Positions 33,857 through 42,111 of a stretch of DNA of 64,000 nucleotides are shown in pieces (the first letter of the stretch is position 1; the number at the start of each line of letters is the position of its first letter). The position numbers were made by a program, and so were the translations under genes. The notes below the pieces were generated by a model. The model was not told where the DNA came from and searched no databases. It saw only the letters and a program-made list of their open reading frames with translations. The stretch covers positions 1 through 64,000 of the forward strand of contig JBMNNB010000003.1 in the NCBI GenBank assembly GCA_050953725.1, given 5' to 3'. The stretch comes from DTU053 sp012520115. GTDB taxonomy: Bacteria; Bacillota; Clostridia; Oscillospirales; Acutalibacteraceae.

Positions 33857-34816
33857 ATGAATTATCTTATTACAGGCGGGGCAGGCTTTATCGGAAGTCA
33901 TTTTATTGATTTCCTGCTCTCAAAGTTATCTGAGACTGACAGGGTTATCTGCGTCGACCTTCTGACCTATGCGGGCAACCCCGAGAATCTGGCGGATGCG
34001 GTTAAACATTACAATTTTGAGTTCATCGAGGGTGATATCTGCGACGAGGCCCTGATGGACAGCATCTTTGCGAAAAACAGCCCCGATGTTGTGGTTAATT
34101 TTGCGGCTGAGACACATGTTGACCGCTCAATTGCCTCCCCCGATATTTTCTTTAACACGAACCTTCTGGGCACGGTGAATCTCCTGAATCTAAGCGTAAA
34201 GCACGGTGTTTCGCTGTTTCATCAGGTCTCGACCGACGAGGTTTACGGCGATTTTGCACAGAGGGAAGACCGTTATCCTAAGGGCTTTACCGAGGACGCC
34301 GCACTTCTGCCCTCAAGCCCCTATGCGGCGTCAAAAGCGGCGGCGGAGATGGCTGTGCTGTCCTATATGCGTACATATAACCTGAATATCAGCATATCCC
34401 GCCCCTGCAACAACTTCGGGGAGAGGCAGTACCCGGAAAAGCTGATTCCCCTTACGGTGAAAAACGCTCTGGGGGGCAGAGCGATTCCCCTCTACGGCGA
34501 CAGCGGCAATATATTCAGGGAATGGATGTATGTAAAGGATACCTGCCGGGCGATTTACACGATTATTACGCTGGGCAATAAGGGCGGCATATATAATGTT
34601 TCACCCTCCTTCAGCATTGACAACAGAAGCCTTGTTGAGAGGATTCTGAGCATTATGAACAAGCCCCACAGCCTTATCAAACAGGCGGACGACAGGAAGG
34701 GGCATGATAAAAAGTACAGTATCTGCTCCGAAAAGATAAAAAACGAGCTGAGCTTTGAATTTGAATATGACTTTGACAACAGTCTGATTCAGACGGTGCA
34801 GAGCTTTATTAAGTAA
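33857..34816 (+). CDS. rfbB: dTDP-glucose 4,6-dehydratase-like short-chain enzyme
   Basis: A 319-residue extended SDR enzyme. The NAD-binding motif is ITGGAGFIGSHFID (residues 5-18), then LTYAGNPENL, FAAETHVDRSIASP, the STDEVYGDF substrate loop and the catalytic YAASK (Tyr and Lys). NNFGERQYPEKLIPL and GNIFREWMYVKDTC also match RmlB/RfbB, which makes dTDP-4-keto-6-deoxyglucose for cell-surface sugars. It is about 20 residues shorter than typical RmlB, and no rmlA/C/D genes are nearby, so a relative acting on another sugar nucleotide is possible. Confidence 0.8.
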   Translation: MNYLITGGAGFIGSHFIDFLLSKLSETDRVICVDLLTYAGNPENLADAVKHYNFEFIEGDICDEALMDSIFAKNSPDVVVNFAAETHVDRSIASPDIFFNTNLLGTVNLLNLSVKHGVSLFHQVSTDEVYGDFAQREDRYPKGFTEDAALLPSSPYAASKAAAEMAVLSYMRTYNLNISISRPCNNFGERQYPEKLIPLTVKNALGGRAIPLYGDSGNIFREWMYVKDTCRAIYTIITLGNKGGIYNVSPSFSIDNRSLVERILSIMNKPHSLIKQADDRKGHDKKYSICSEKIKNELSFEFEYDFDNSLIQTVQSFIK

Positions 34817-34823
34817 ATAAAAG

Positions 34824-34848
34824 AGCCGAAGCTGTGAGCTTCGGCTTT
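34824..34848. terminator. Bidirectional terminator
   Basis: AGCCGAAGC pairs with GCTTCGGCT, with A-rich and T-rich flanks. It serves the rmlB-like gene from the left and the SDR gene from the right. Confidence 0.8.
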
Positions 34849-34851
34849 AAT

Positions 34852-35664
34852 TTATTCTACCGTGATTTCTTCTTTTATTTCAGGCTTAGTTTGTGCGGTG
34901 TTTTGCCTGAACTCCTTAAACTTTCTGTTCTCAAGCGCCCAGTACAATGTTCTTACAAAGGGCAGGAACTTCATAAGCTGTTGAGAGAAAACGAAAAGTC
35001 CGCTTGGGCTGACCCTCTTTTTTCCCTTTTCTATGCCTTTGACCGCCTTCCTTGCCACAACATCGGGCTGCTGTACCGGGAATGGCCATCTGTATTCGGC
35101 TTCGTTTGCTGTTTTAAAGAAGTTTGTGTTTGTTGCGACAGGATAAATGCAGGTAAGCTGCAGGTTGTCGGGCGTTTCAAATCTGATGCCCTGCTGGAAG
35201 CCGTGCATTGCGAATTTTGACGAGGAATAAAGGGTAAAGCCGGGCATAGCCATTGTGCCGATGGCGGAGACGGTGATTGCATAAACGCCCTTTCTGCCGT
35301 CAAGGTGCTTTATGTACTTCTGGTACGAATAAATCGGAGAGAATACGTTCGTTTCAAAAATCGCTGCTACCCTATCCCAATCGATGTAGTTGATTTCTTC
35401 ATAATAGGCGTAGCCGGCGTTGGCAAAGAAGATATCGATGTGGCCGAGCTTTTCTTCGGCAACTTCGAACACCTCATCGACCGCTTCTTTAGAGGAAACA
35501 TCCTTTTGAAGAATATGCAGGCTGTCGCTCTCATAGGACTTTAACACATCCACATTTTTGTCAACGCAGAGGATGCGGTTGTCGCCCTTTAAGATAAGCT
35601 TCAGTACTTCAAGACCGATGCCGCTGTTGCAGCCTGTCAGAACGATTGTTTTACCGGTTATCAT
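34852..35664 (-). CDS. Classical short-chain dehydrogenase/reductase
   Basis: A 270-residue SDR protein. The cofactor motif GCNSGIGLEVL is at residues 11-21, FANAGYAYYEEIN is the NNAG-equivalent, and the active site uses SAIG then YSSSKFAMHGF (Tyr and Lys). A C-terminal extension with a helix (FVFSQQLMKFLPFVRTLYW) suggests membrane association, as in SDRs acting on lipids. The substrate is unknown. It is transcribed alone, convergent with the preceding operon. The gap 35665-35900 holds no gene that I can support. Confidence 0.85.
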   Translation of the reverse strand: MITGKTIVLTGCNSGIGLEVLKLILKGDNRILCVDKNVDVLKSYESDSLHILQKDVSSKEAVDEVFEVAEEKLGHIDIFFANAGYAYYEEINYIDWDRVAAIFETNVFSPIYSYQKYIKHLDGRKGVYAITVSAIGTMAMPGFTLYSSSKFAMHGFQQGIRFETPDNLQLTCIYPVATNTNFFKTANEAEYRWPFPVQQPDVVARKAVKGIEKGKKRVSPSGLFVFSQQLMKFLPFVRTLYWALENRKFKEFRQNTAQTKPEIKEEITVE

Positions 35665-35900
35665 ATTATCCCTCCTGTCAGGATTATGATAACAGAGAAC
35701 GGATAATAAAACAATAATTTTTAACTGAATATGTTACGGCAGATAAACTTAATTTTTTCCCCGATTATTGTCTGCTGATTGTACTTTTGCACAAATAAAG
35801 CGGTAAATTTTAGCTACAAAATGTCAAATATTACTTGTAATAACAAGATATTTTTGGTAAGGTAATAGTGACTCTAAACAAATATTCAGGAGGAGAAGCT

Positions 35901-37799
35901 ATGGACTTGTTGAAACGGATAATTGCCTTTTTAACGGCCTTGATGTCATTTACCTCAAGCTTTTTAGGGATTACTACGGTTTATGAGAAATATGAGGATG
36001 AGGGAAAATATGACCCCTCTCTCGGGGAGATTGTCATTGATACGGATATGTCGGTTCCCCGTATTATCTTAGCAGATAACGGGGCGAGCGAATATGTGAT
36101 AGTAAAGGGCGACGAGGCGACTGAGAGTGAGAGCTTTGCCGCCGAAACCCTTCAGAAATATCTTAAACAGATAAGCGGCGTGGAAATACCGATTGTCACG
36201 GACGCCGACACTCCCGAACAGGAAAAGGAAATAATTATAGGCAGGACAGACCGTGAGGGAGACGACACCTTTACGATTGACCGTGGATACTTAGGTGAGG
36301 ACGGCCTGAATATCTTTGTTTACAATGAAAAACTGGTTCTCGCAGGCGGCGGAAACCGTGGCACGCTGTACAGTGTATTCACCTTCCTTGAGGAGACTCA
36401 GGGCTGCCGCTGGTTTGCAGCCGATCTGACAGTCGTGCCAGAGCTTACGACAGTCAGCGCAAGGAAAGACCTGAATATAGAGCAGATTCCCATATTCTAT
36501 AACCGTGATGTTTACTGGAAGTGCGCCTTTGACTCCGATTTCAGCGTAGCTAATAAAATCAACGGCTATGTAAGCAGAGACCTTTCCGGCAAGTACGGCG
36601 GCGGTATGGTTTACGGCGGGCCTTTCTTTGTACATACCTTCGCTTTCCTGGTGCCGCCCGCACAGTATTTTGACGAGCATCCCGAATACTATGCTCTTAC
36701 TGAGGGCAAAAGACAGACCTATCAGCTTTGCCTTACAAATCCCGATGTTTTAAGAATTGCCACAGAGAGTGCGCTCGGATACCTCAGACAGAACCCCGAT
36801 GCGGACATTATCTCCATATCTCAGAATGACGGCGAAGGCTTCTGCGAGTGCGAAAACTGCAAGGCCATTGACGACGCCGAGGGCAGCCATGCGGGAACAC
36901 TGCTGCGCTTTGTAAATGCCGTTGCCGAGGAGATTGAGAAAGAGTTCCCGGATGTACTTGTGGACACCCTTGCCTATGACTACACAAGAAAGGCTCCGTC
37001 GATTACAAGACCGAGGGAGAACGTGGTTATAAGGCTTTGCACCATTGAGTGCTGCTTCTCCCATCCCCTTGACGAGTGCCCCGTGCTCGATAAGAGCGGC
37101 AAGAGGATTACCGACGACATCAGAGAATGGAAGGCAATCTGCGACAATATCCATATCTGGGACTATACTACGAACTATTCTCACTATCTGACCCCCTACC
37201 CCAACTTTGCGGTACTGCAGCCCAACATTCAGTTCTTTGCAGAGAACAATGTAAAGAGCGTCTTTGAGCAGGGCGAATATCAGATAGTAAACAACGGCGA
37301 ATTTGCACAGCTTAAGGCTTACCTTTTGGCAAAGCTTCTGTGGGACCCCTATACCGACATAGAGAAGCATATGAATGAGTTCATGCGTGCCTACTACGGT
37401 GAAGGATATCAGTACATCCGCAGATATATTGATTTCACGGTAGAGAGGGCCTCTGCCTTCCATATTGTGCTCAACATGAATCCTGCTGAGGTTCTGTATC
37501 TGTCCTCTAACGACTTAAAGAAGATCGACGAATGGTGGGATAAGGCAGAAGCTATGGCGAAGAATCAGGCCGAGCTTGACCATATTCAGTGCTCAAGGAT
37601 TCAGGTAAGGTATTATAAGAACTTTACAAGGCAGGGCGAATTCGCACTCCTCAGGAATAACGCCCAGGTCGGCGAGGCTCTGTATGACGACCTGATGCGC
37701 TTCGGCATTACACGCATTAAAGAGAGAGTTCCCTTAAAGCCGAAGTCGGAAATAGACTTTATGACGAAAATAACCGAGTGGAATATGCCGAGGTCATAA
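35901..37799 (+). CDS. Secreted DUF4838 / glucuronidase-like protein, copy 1
   Basis: A 632-residue protein with an N-terminal signal or anchor helix (IIAFLTALMSFTSSFLGI). It is followed by a GH67 N-terminal-like domain (about 50-180; ETLQKYLKQISGVEIPIV, EEIQ-like EETQGCRWFAADLTVVP) and a DUF4838 TIM-barrel-like domain (about 190-500). The latter includes SISQNDGEGFCECENCKAID and a conserved WDYTTNYSHYL. DUF4838 proteins resemble retaining glycosidases; no activity is established. The start at ATG 35901 follows AGGAGGAG. The next gene is a close paralogue starting about 30 bases later, so this is a recent tandem duplication. Confidence 0.82.
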   Translation: MDLLKRIIAFLTALMSFTSSFLGITTVYEKYEDEGKYDPSLGEIVIDTDMSVPRIILADNGASEYVIVKGDEATESESFAAETLQKYLKQISGVEIPIVTDADTPEQEKEIIIGRTDREGDDTFTIDRGYLGEDGLNIFVYNEKLVLAGGGNRGTLYSVFTFLEETQGCRWFAADLTVVPELTTVSARKDLNIEQIPIFYNRDVYWKCAFDSDFSVANKINGYVSRDLSGKYGGGMVYGGPFFVHTFAFLVPPAQYFDEHPEYYALTEGKRQTYQLCLTNPDVLRIATESALGYLRQNPDADIISISQNDGEGFCECENCKAIDDAEGSHAGTLLRFVNAVAEEIEKEFPDVLVDTLAYDYTRKAPSITRPRENVVIRLCTIECCFSHPLDECPVLDKSGKRITDDIREWKAICDNIHIWDYTTNYSHYLTPYPNFAVLQPNIQFFAENNVKSVFEQGEYQIVNNGEFAQLKAYLLAKLLWDPYTDIEKHMNEFMRAYYGEGYQYIRRYIDFTVERASAFHIVLNMNPAEVLYLSSNDLKKIDEWWDKAEAMAKNQAELDHIQCSRIQVRYYKNFTRQGEFALLRNNAQVGEALYDDLMRFGITRIKERVPLKPKSEIDFMTKITEWNMPRS

Positions 37800-37831
37800 C
37801 AGTTTTTTATAAACGGGAGGAAATACCCCTT

Positions 37832-39727
37832 ATGTTTAAACGGATAACGGCTGCCATAATGACATTTTTCACGCTTGCTTCAAGCTTTTTCGGCCTGCCC
37901 TTTGTTTATAAGGACTACGAGAACGAGGAAGAATACGACCCTGATGTCGGGGTAATTGCGGTTGACCTTGATATGTCCGTGCCCCGCATTATCTTAGCCG
38001 ACAACGGGGCAAGCGAATATGTGATAGTAAAGGGCGCCGAGGCGACTGAAAGTGAGAGCTTTGCAGCCGAGACCCTGCAGAAATACTTAAAGCAGATAAG
38101 CGGCGTAAAGATTCCGATTGTCGCCGACAGTACCCCAGAGCAGGAAAAGGAAATAATCATCGGCAGAACAAGTCGTGAGGGTGATGACTCTTTCACCGTT
38201 GACCGCAGGAAGCTGGGCGAGGACGGAATGAATATCTTCGTCAGTGGTGAAAAGCTGGTACTCTCAGGCGGCGGTAACCGTGGCACGATTTACTCTGTTT
38301 ACACCTTCCTTGAGGAGACTCAGGGCTGCCGCTGGTTCGCTAAGGATTTTACCGTTATTCCCGAGCGTACAACCGTCAGCGTAAGGCGGGACCTGAAAAT
38401 TGAGCAGATACCCGTATTCTATAACCGTGATGTCTACTGGAGAAGCACCCGTGATACGGACTTTGCCGTAGCGCTTAAAATTAACGGCACTATAAAGCGT
38501 GAACTTTCGGGCAAATACGGCGGCGGTATGGTTTACAGTGAGCCTGAGTTTGTACATACCTTCAACCTGCTTGTGCCGCCTGAGGAGTATTTTGAGGAAC
38601 ATCCCGAATACTATGCCTACACCGAGGGTAAAAGGCAGACCACTCAGCTCTGCCTAACAAATCCGGATGTATTAAGGATTGCGACTGAGAATGCGCTTAA
38701 ATTCTTAAGACAAAGCCCCGATGCGGACATTATATCTATATCGCAGAATGACGGCGACGGCTACTGCGAGTGTGACAACTGCAAGGCCATTGACGACGCC
38801 GAGGGCAGCCAGGCGGGTACTTTACTGCGCTTTGTAAACGCCATAGCAGAGGTGATTGAAAAGGAGTTCCCGGATGTACTTGTGGATACCCTTGCTTATG
38901 ACTATACAAGAAAGGCTCCGTCGATTACAAGGCCGAGGGAGAACGTGGTTATGAGGCTTTGCACCATTGAGTGCTGCTTCTCACATCCGATTGCAGACTG
39001 CCCCGTTCTCGATAAGTCCGGCAAGCTGTTCAGGGACGACATAAAGGCATGGAAGGAGCTCTGCGACAATATTCATATCTGGGACTACACCACAAACTTC
39101 TCCCACTATATCGCTCCGTTCCCGAACATATATGTTCTGCAGCCGAATTTACAGTTCTTTGCGGAAAACAATGTAAAGAGCGTCTTTGAGCAGGGCAACG
39201 GAAAGCTGGATAACAACGGCGAGTTCAGCCATCTGAAGACCTATCTGCTTGCAAAGCTTCTCTGGGACCCCTATACGGATTTTGAAAAGCATATGAATGA
39301 GTTTATGCGTGCCTTCTACGGCGAGGGCTTCCAGTACATCCGCAGGTATATTGACTTTTCAAGCGACAGAGCGGCTCTGAATCACATTGAAAACAACGAC
39401 AACCCCTCCGAAATGCTTTACCTCTCAAATGCCGATTTAAAGAAAATCGACGAGTGGTTCGACAAGGCGGAATCGATGGCAAAAAATCAGTTTGAGCGTG
39501 ACAACATTCAGTCCGCAAGGATTCAGGTCAGGTACTATAAGAGCTTTACAAGAAGGGGCGAGTTTTCATTCTTCAGAAACAGCGCAAAAACAGGCGAGGC
39601 TCTTTATGATGACATGATACGCCTGGGCGTGACAAGACTGAAAGAAAGGCTGCCCTTGCTGCCAAAGGAAGAGATTAACTTCAGACTGAGAATCGACAAG
39701 TGGAATACGCCGAGGACGGATAAATAA
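37832..39727 (+). CDS. Secreted DUF4838 / glucuronidase-like protein, copy 2
   Basis: A 631-residue paralogue of the upstream gene with the same layout: signal or anchor helix (AAIMTFFTLASSFFGLPF), GH67N-like domain, then a DUF4838 domain with SISQNDGDGYCECDNCKAID and WDYTTNFSHYI. Long blocks are identical between the copies (for example ASEYVIVKG and TLAYDYTRKAPSITRP). The differences are concentrated in surface stretches such as the residues after VYW and the substrate-side loops. The start is ATG 37832 with GGGAGGAAA upstream. A terminator follows at 39739. Confidence 0.82.
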   Translation: MFKRITAAIMTFFTLASSFFGLPFVYKDYENEEEYDPDVGVIAVDLDMSVPRIILADNGASEYVIVKGAEATESESFAAETLQKYLKQISGVKIPIVADSTPEQEKEIIIGRTSREGDDSFTVDRRKLGEDGMNIFVSGEKLVLSGGGNRGTIYSVYTFLEETQGCRWFAKDFTVIPERTTVSVRRDLKIEQIPVFYNRDVYWRSTRDTDFAVALKINGTIKRELSGKYGGGMVYSEPEFVHTFNLLVPPEEYFEEHPEYYAYTEGKRQTTQLCLTNPDVLRIATENALKFLRQSPDADIISISQNDGDGYCECDNCKAIDDAEGSQAGTLLRFVNAIAEVIEKEFPDVLVDTLAYDYTRKAPSITRPRENVVMRLCTIECCFSHPIADCPVLDKSGKLFRDDIKAWKELCDNIHIWDYTTNFSHYIAPFPNIYVLQPNLQFFAENNVKSVFEQGNGKLDNNGEFSHLKTYLLAKLLWDPYTDFEKHMNEFMRAFYGEGFQYIRRYIDFSSDRAALNHIENNDNPSEMLYLSNADLKKIDEWFDKAESMAKNQFERDNIQSARIQVRYYKSFTRRGEFSFFRNSAKTGEALYDDMIRLGVTRLKERLPLLPKEEINFRLRIDKWNTPRTDK

Positions 39728-39738
39728 GCTTTAATTAA

Positions 39739-39763
39739 ATCCCCGATTCGTCGGGGATTTTTT
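39739..39763 (+). terminator. Terminator after the DUF4838 pair
   Basis: ATCCCCGA-TTCG-TCGGGGAT followed by Ts. It is a strong hairpin with a tetraloop. The short gap to 39882 has a TATAAT at about 39846 but no clear -35. Confidence 0.88.
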
Positions 39764-39882
39764 GCGGCTTTATGGCTTTTTACCGTAAAAGAATGTTCAG
39801 ATTTTATCAGGAAAACTTTGCTTTTTTTAAATAGTATGTTAAACTTATAATCGGATTAATTTAGAGCAAAGGACATTAATTT

Positions 39883-41070
39883 ATGAACTATGTCTTTTCG
39901 AACAGAATCTCCGCCTTAAAGCCCTCGGCCATAAGGGAGATACTGAAAGTCACTTCCGGCGGCAGGTGTATACCCTTCGCCGCAGGCAATCCCGCTCCTG
40001 AAGTCTTTCCCGCCGATGCTATCGAGGCTCTTTCTTCGGCAATACTTAAAGAGCAGCCCGTCACCGCCCTTCAGTACGGAGTTACGGAAGGGTTTACTCC
40101 CTTGCGTGAGAGAATCGCCAAAGACTTAAAGGCTCGCTTTAATATAGGCAGAGAGTTTGACGAGGTTATTATTACGGCAGGGGCGCAGCAGGTCGTGGAC
40201 CTTGCCTCAAAGGTTTTTTTAAACGAGGGGGACACTGTAATCTGCGAGGCGCCATCGTTTATCGGCTCGCTTAACTGCTTTCGCTCATATAATGCTGTCT
40301 TAAAGGGCATACCCGTAGAGAGCGACGGCATGAATATTGAGCTGCTTGAAGAAGCCCTTAACACTGACAAAAATGTCAAAATGATATACACCATACCCAA
40401 CTTCCAGAACCCCTCCGGCTGTACGATGTCCCTTGAAAAGAGGAAGGCGCTGTACGCCCTTGCCTTAAAGCATAATGTAATTATCTTGGAGGACAACCCC
40501 TACGGGGAGCTGAGGTACAAGGGCGAGGATATTCCGTCAATTAAGAGCTTTGACGATGAGGGCATTGTGATTTATGCCGGCTCGTACTCAAAGATTCTTT
40601 CCCCGGGCATGAGAGTGGGCTTTTCGCTGGCTCCCGCAGAAATCACCGCAAAGATGACCGTGGGCAAGCAGGCCTCGGATGTGCACAGCCCCATGCTGTG
40701 TCAGATGATTCTTGACAGGTGGCTGAATGATTATGACACGGCGGCGCATATTAAGTTTATCCGCTCTGTGTATTCGAGGAAGATGGAGCTTATGTGCGAT
40801 AAGCTCGACAGCGAACTCGGCGGCAGAATAAGCTATGTAAGACCTGAAGGCGGTTTGTTTATCTGGTGCGAGCTTGACTCAAGCGTTAACATGCTCGATT
40901 TCTGCAAGGAGGCCGCAAACAATGATGTGGCCGTCGTGCCGGGCACTGCCTTTATGGCAAGCGAGAGCGACTGCACCAACTGTTTTAGATTAAATTTTTC
41001 GACCCCGACTGACGAGCAGATTGTCAGGGGCATTGAAATACTGGGCAATGTTTGCAAGAAGTTTAACTGA
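39883..41070 (+). CDS. PLP-dependent aminotransferase (class I/II, LysN/MocR-like fold)
   Basis: A 395-residue fold-type I aminotransferase. GGRCIPFAAGNPAPEVFPAD opens the small domain. Family features are TAGAQQVVDLASKVFLN, YTIPNFQNPSGCTMS (cofactor and substrate contacts), LEDNPYGELRY (Asp to the pyridine nitrogen), and GSYSKILSPGMRVGF, whose lysine binds PLP. This subgroup includes 2-aminoadipate and aromatic or branched-chain aminotransferases; the amino donor is not evident. It is followed by trpS after 12 bases, so they may share an operon. Confidence 0.88.
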   Translation: MNYVFSNRISALKPSAIREILKVTSGGRCIPFAAGNPAPEVFPADAIEALSSAILKEQPVTALQYGVTEGFTPLRERIAKDLKARFNIGREFDEVIITAGAQQVVDLASKVFLNEGDTVICEAPSFIGSLNCFRSYNAVLKGIPVESDGMNIELLEEALNTDKNVKMIYTIPNFQNPSGCTMSLEKRKALYALALKHNVIILEDNPYGELRYKGEDIPSIKSFDDEGIVIYAGSYSKILSPGMRVGFSLAPAEITAKMTVGKQASDVHSPMLCQMILDRWLNDYDTAAHIKFIRSVYSRKMELMCDKLDSELGGRISYVRPEGGLFIWCELDSSVNMLDFCKEAANNDVAVVPGTAFMASESDCTNCFRLNFSTPTDEQIVRGIEILGNVCKKFN

Positions 41071-41082
41071 AAGGATAAGACA

Positions 41083-42093
41083 ATGGATAGCGAAACCAAT
41101 AAAAAGCAGATTGTATTAAGTCTTGTTCAGCCTACGGGTACGCCTACCCTGGGCAATTACCTCGGCGCTTTTAAGAACTGGGCTAAGATGGCCGAGGATT
41201 ATGACTGTCTTTTCGGAGCGGCTGATTTGCACTCAATCACCGTCCGCACAGAGCCTAAGGACTTAAAAAGCAGAACAATTGAGATTTACGCCATATTGCT
41301 GGCCTTGGGGCTTTCGCCTGAGAAGAACACTATCTTTGTGCAAAGCCATGTACCGCAGCACAGTCAGCTTGCATGGATACTGAACTGCTATACGCAGTTC
41401 GGCGAGGCCGCAAGGATGACCCAGTTTAAGGATAAGGCCAAGAAATATGCGGACAATGTAAATGTGGGGCTGTTTTCATATCCCACGCTTATGGCGGCGG
41501 ATATTCTGATTTATCAGTCGGACTTTGTGCCTGTCGGCGAGGACCAGAAGCAGCATTTAGAGCTTGCAAGGGATATTGCCACAAGGATGAATCACTTCTA
41601 CGGCAATCTGTTCACAGTGCCCGCTCCCTTTATAGGCAAGGCCGGGGCGAAGGTCATGTCGCTTCAGGACCCCACAAAGAAGATGAGCAAGTCTGACCCG
41701 AATACAAAGAGCTTTATTTCAATGCTCGACTCCCCCGATGTAATGGTCAAGAAGATTAAAAGCGCCGTTACGGACTCGGAGGGCAGGGTCTATTACGGCG
41801 AAAACAAGCCGGGAATAAACAACCTTATGAGCATTTATTCCGCCTGCACTTCTAAGTCCTATGAGGAAATCGAACAGGAGTTCGAGGGCAAAGGCTACGG
41901 CGACTTTAAGGCGGCTGTGGCAGAGGCTGTTGTGGAGGAATTAAAGCCCTTCAGAGCCGAGTTTGACAGGATAATAAACGACAGACAGTATATTCTCTCG
42001 TCCATGGCGCTGGGTGCTGAAAAGGCCGCAGCTCGTGCAGAGCGCACCTTAAGCAAGGTTATGAAAAAGATTGGTTTTGTTGGTTTGAGATAA
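41083..42093 (+). CDS. trpS: Tryptophanyl-tRNA synthetase
   Basis: A class I synthetase of 336 residues that charges tRNA-Trp. The HIGH-type signature is PTGTPTLGNYLGAFKNW (residues 15-31) and the KMSKS loop is KKMSKSDPN near residue 200. VPVGEDQKQHLELARDIA is also standard for TrpRS. No T-box is found in front; the gene sits in the middle of an operon-like run, 12 bases after the aminotransferase and 18 before the GH2-like gene. Confidence 0.96.
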   Translation: MDSETNKKQIVLSLVQPTGTPTLGNYLGAFKNWAKMAEDYDCLFGAADLHSITVRTEPKDLKSRTIEIYAILLALGLSPEKNTIFVQSHVPQHSQLAWILNCYTQFGEAARMTQFKDKAKKYADNVNVGLFSYPTLMAADILIYQSDFVPVGEDQKQHLELARDIATRMNHFYGNLFTVPAPFIGKAGAKVMSLQDPTKKMSKSDPNTKSFISMLDSPDVMVKKIKSAVTDSEGRVYYGENKPGINNLMSIYSACTSKSYEEIEQEFEGKGYGDFKAAVAEAVVEELKPFRAEFDRIINDRQYILSSMALGAEKAAARAERTLSKVMKKIGFVGLR

Positions 42094-42111
42094 TGAGTGG
42101 AGGTTTTGTTA

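Noticed and set aside
36750..37463. A 237-residue leftward frame inside the first DUF4838 gene
   Set aside because: It is a shadow of a well-supported gene; the composition reflects the opposite strand.
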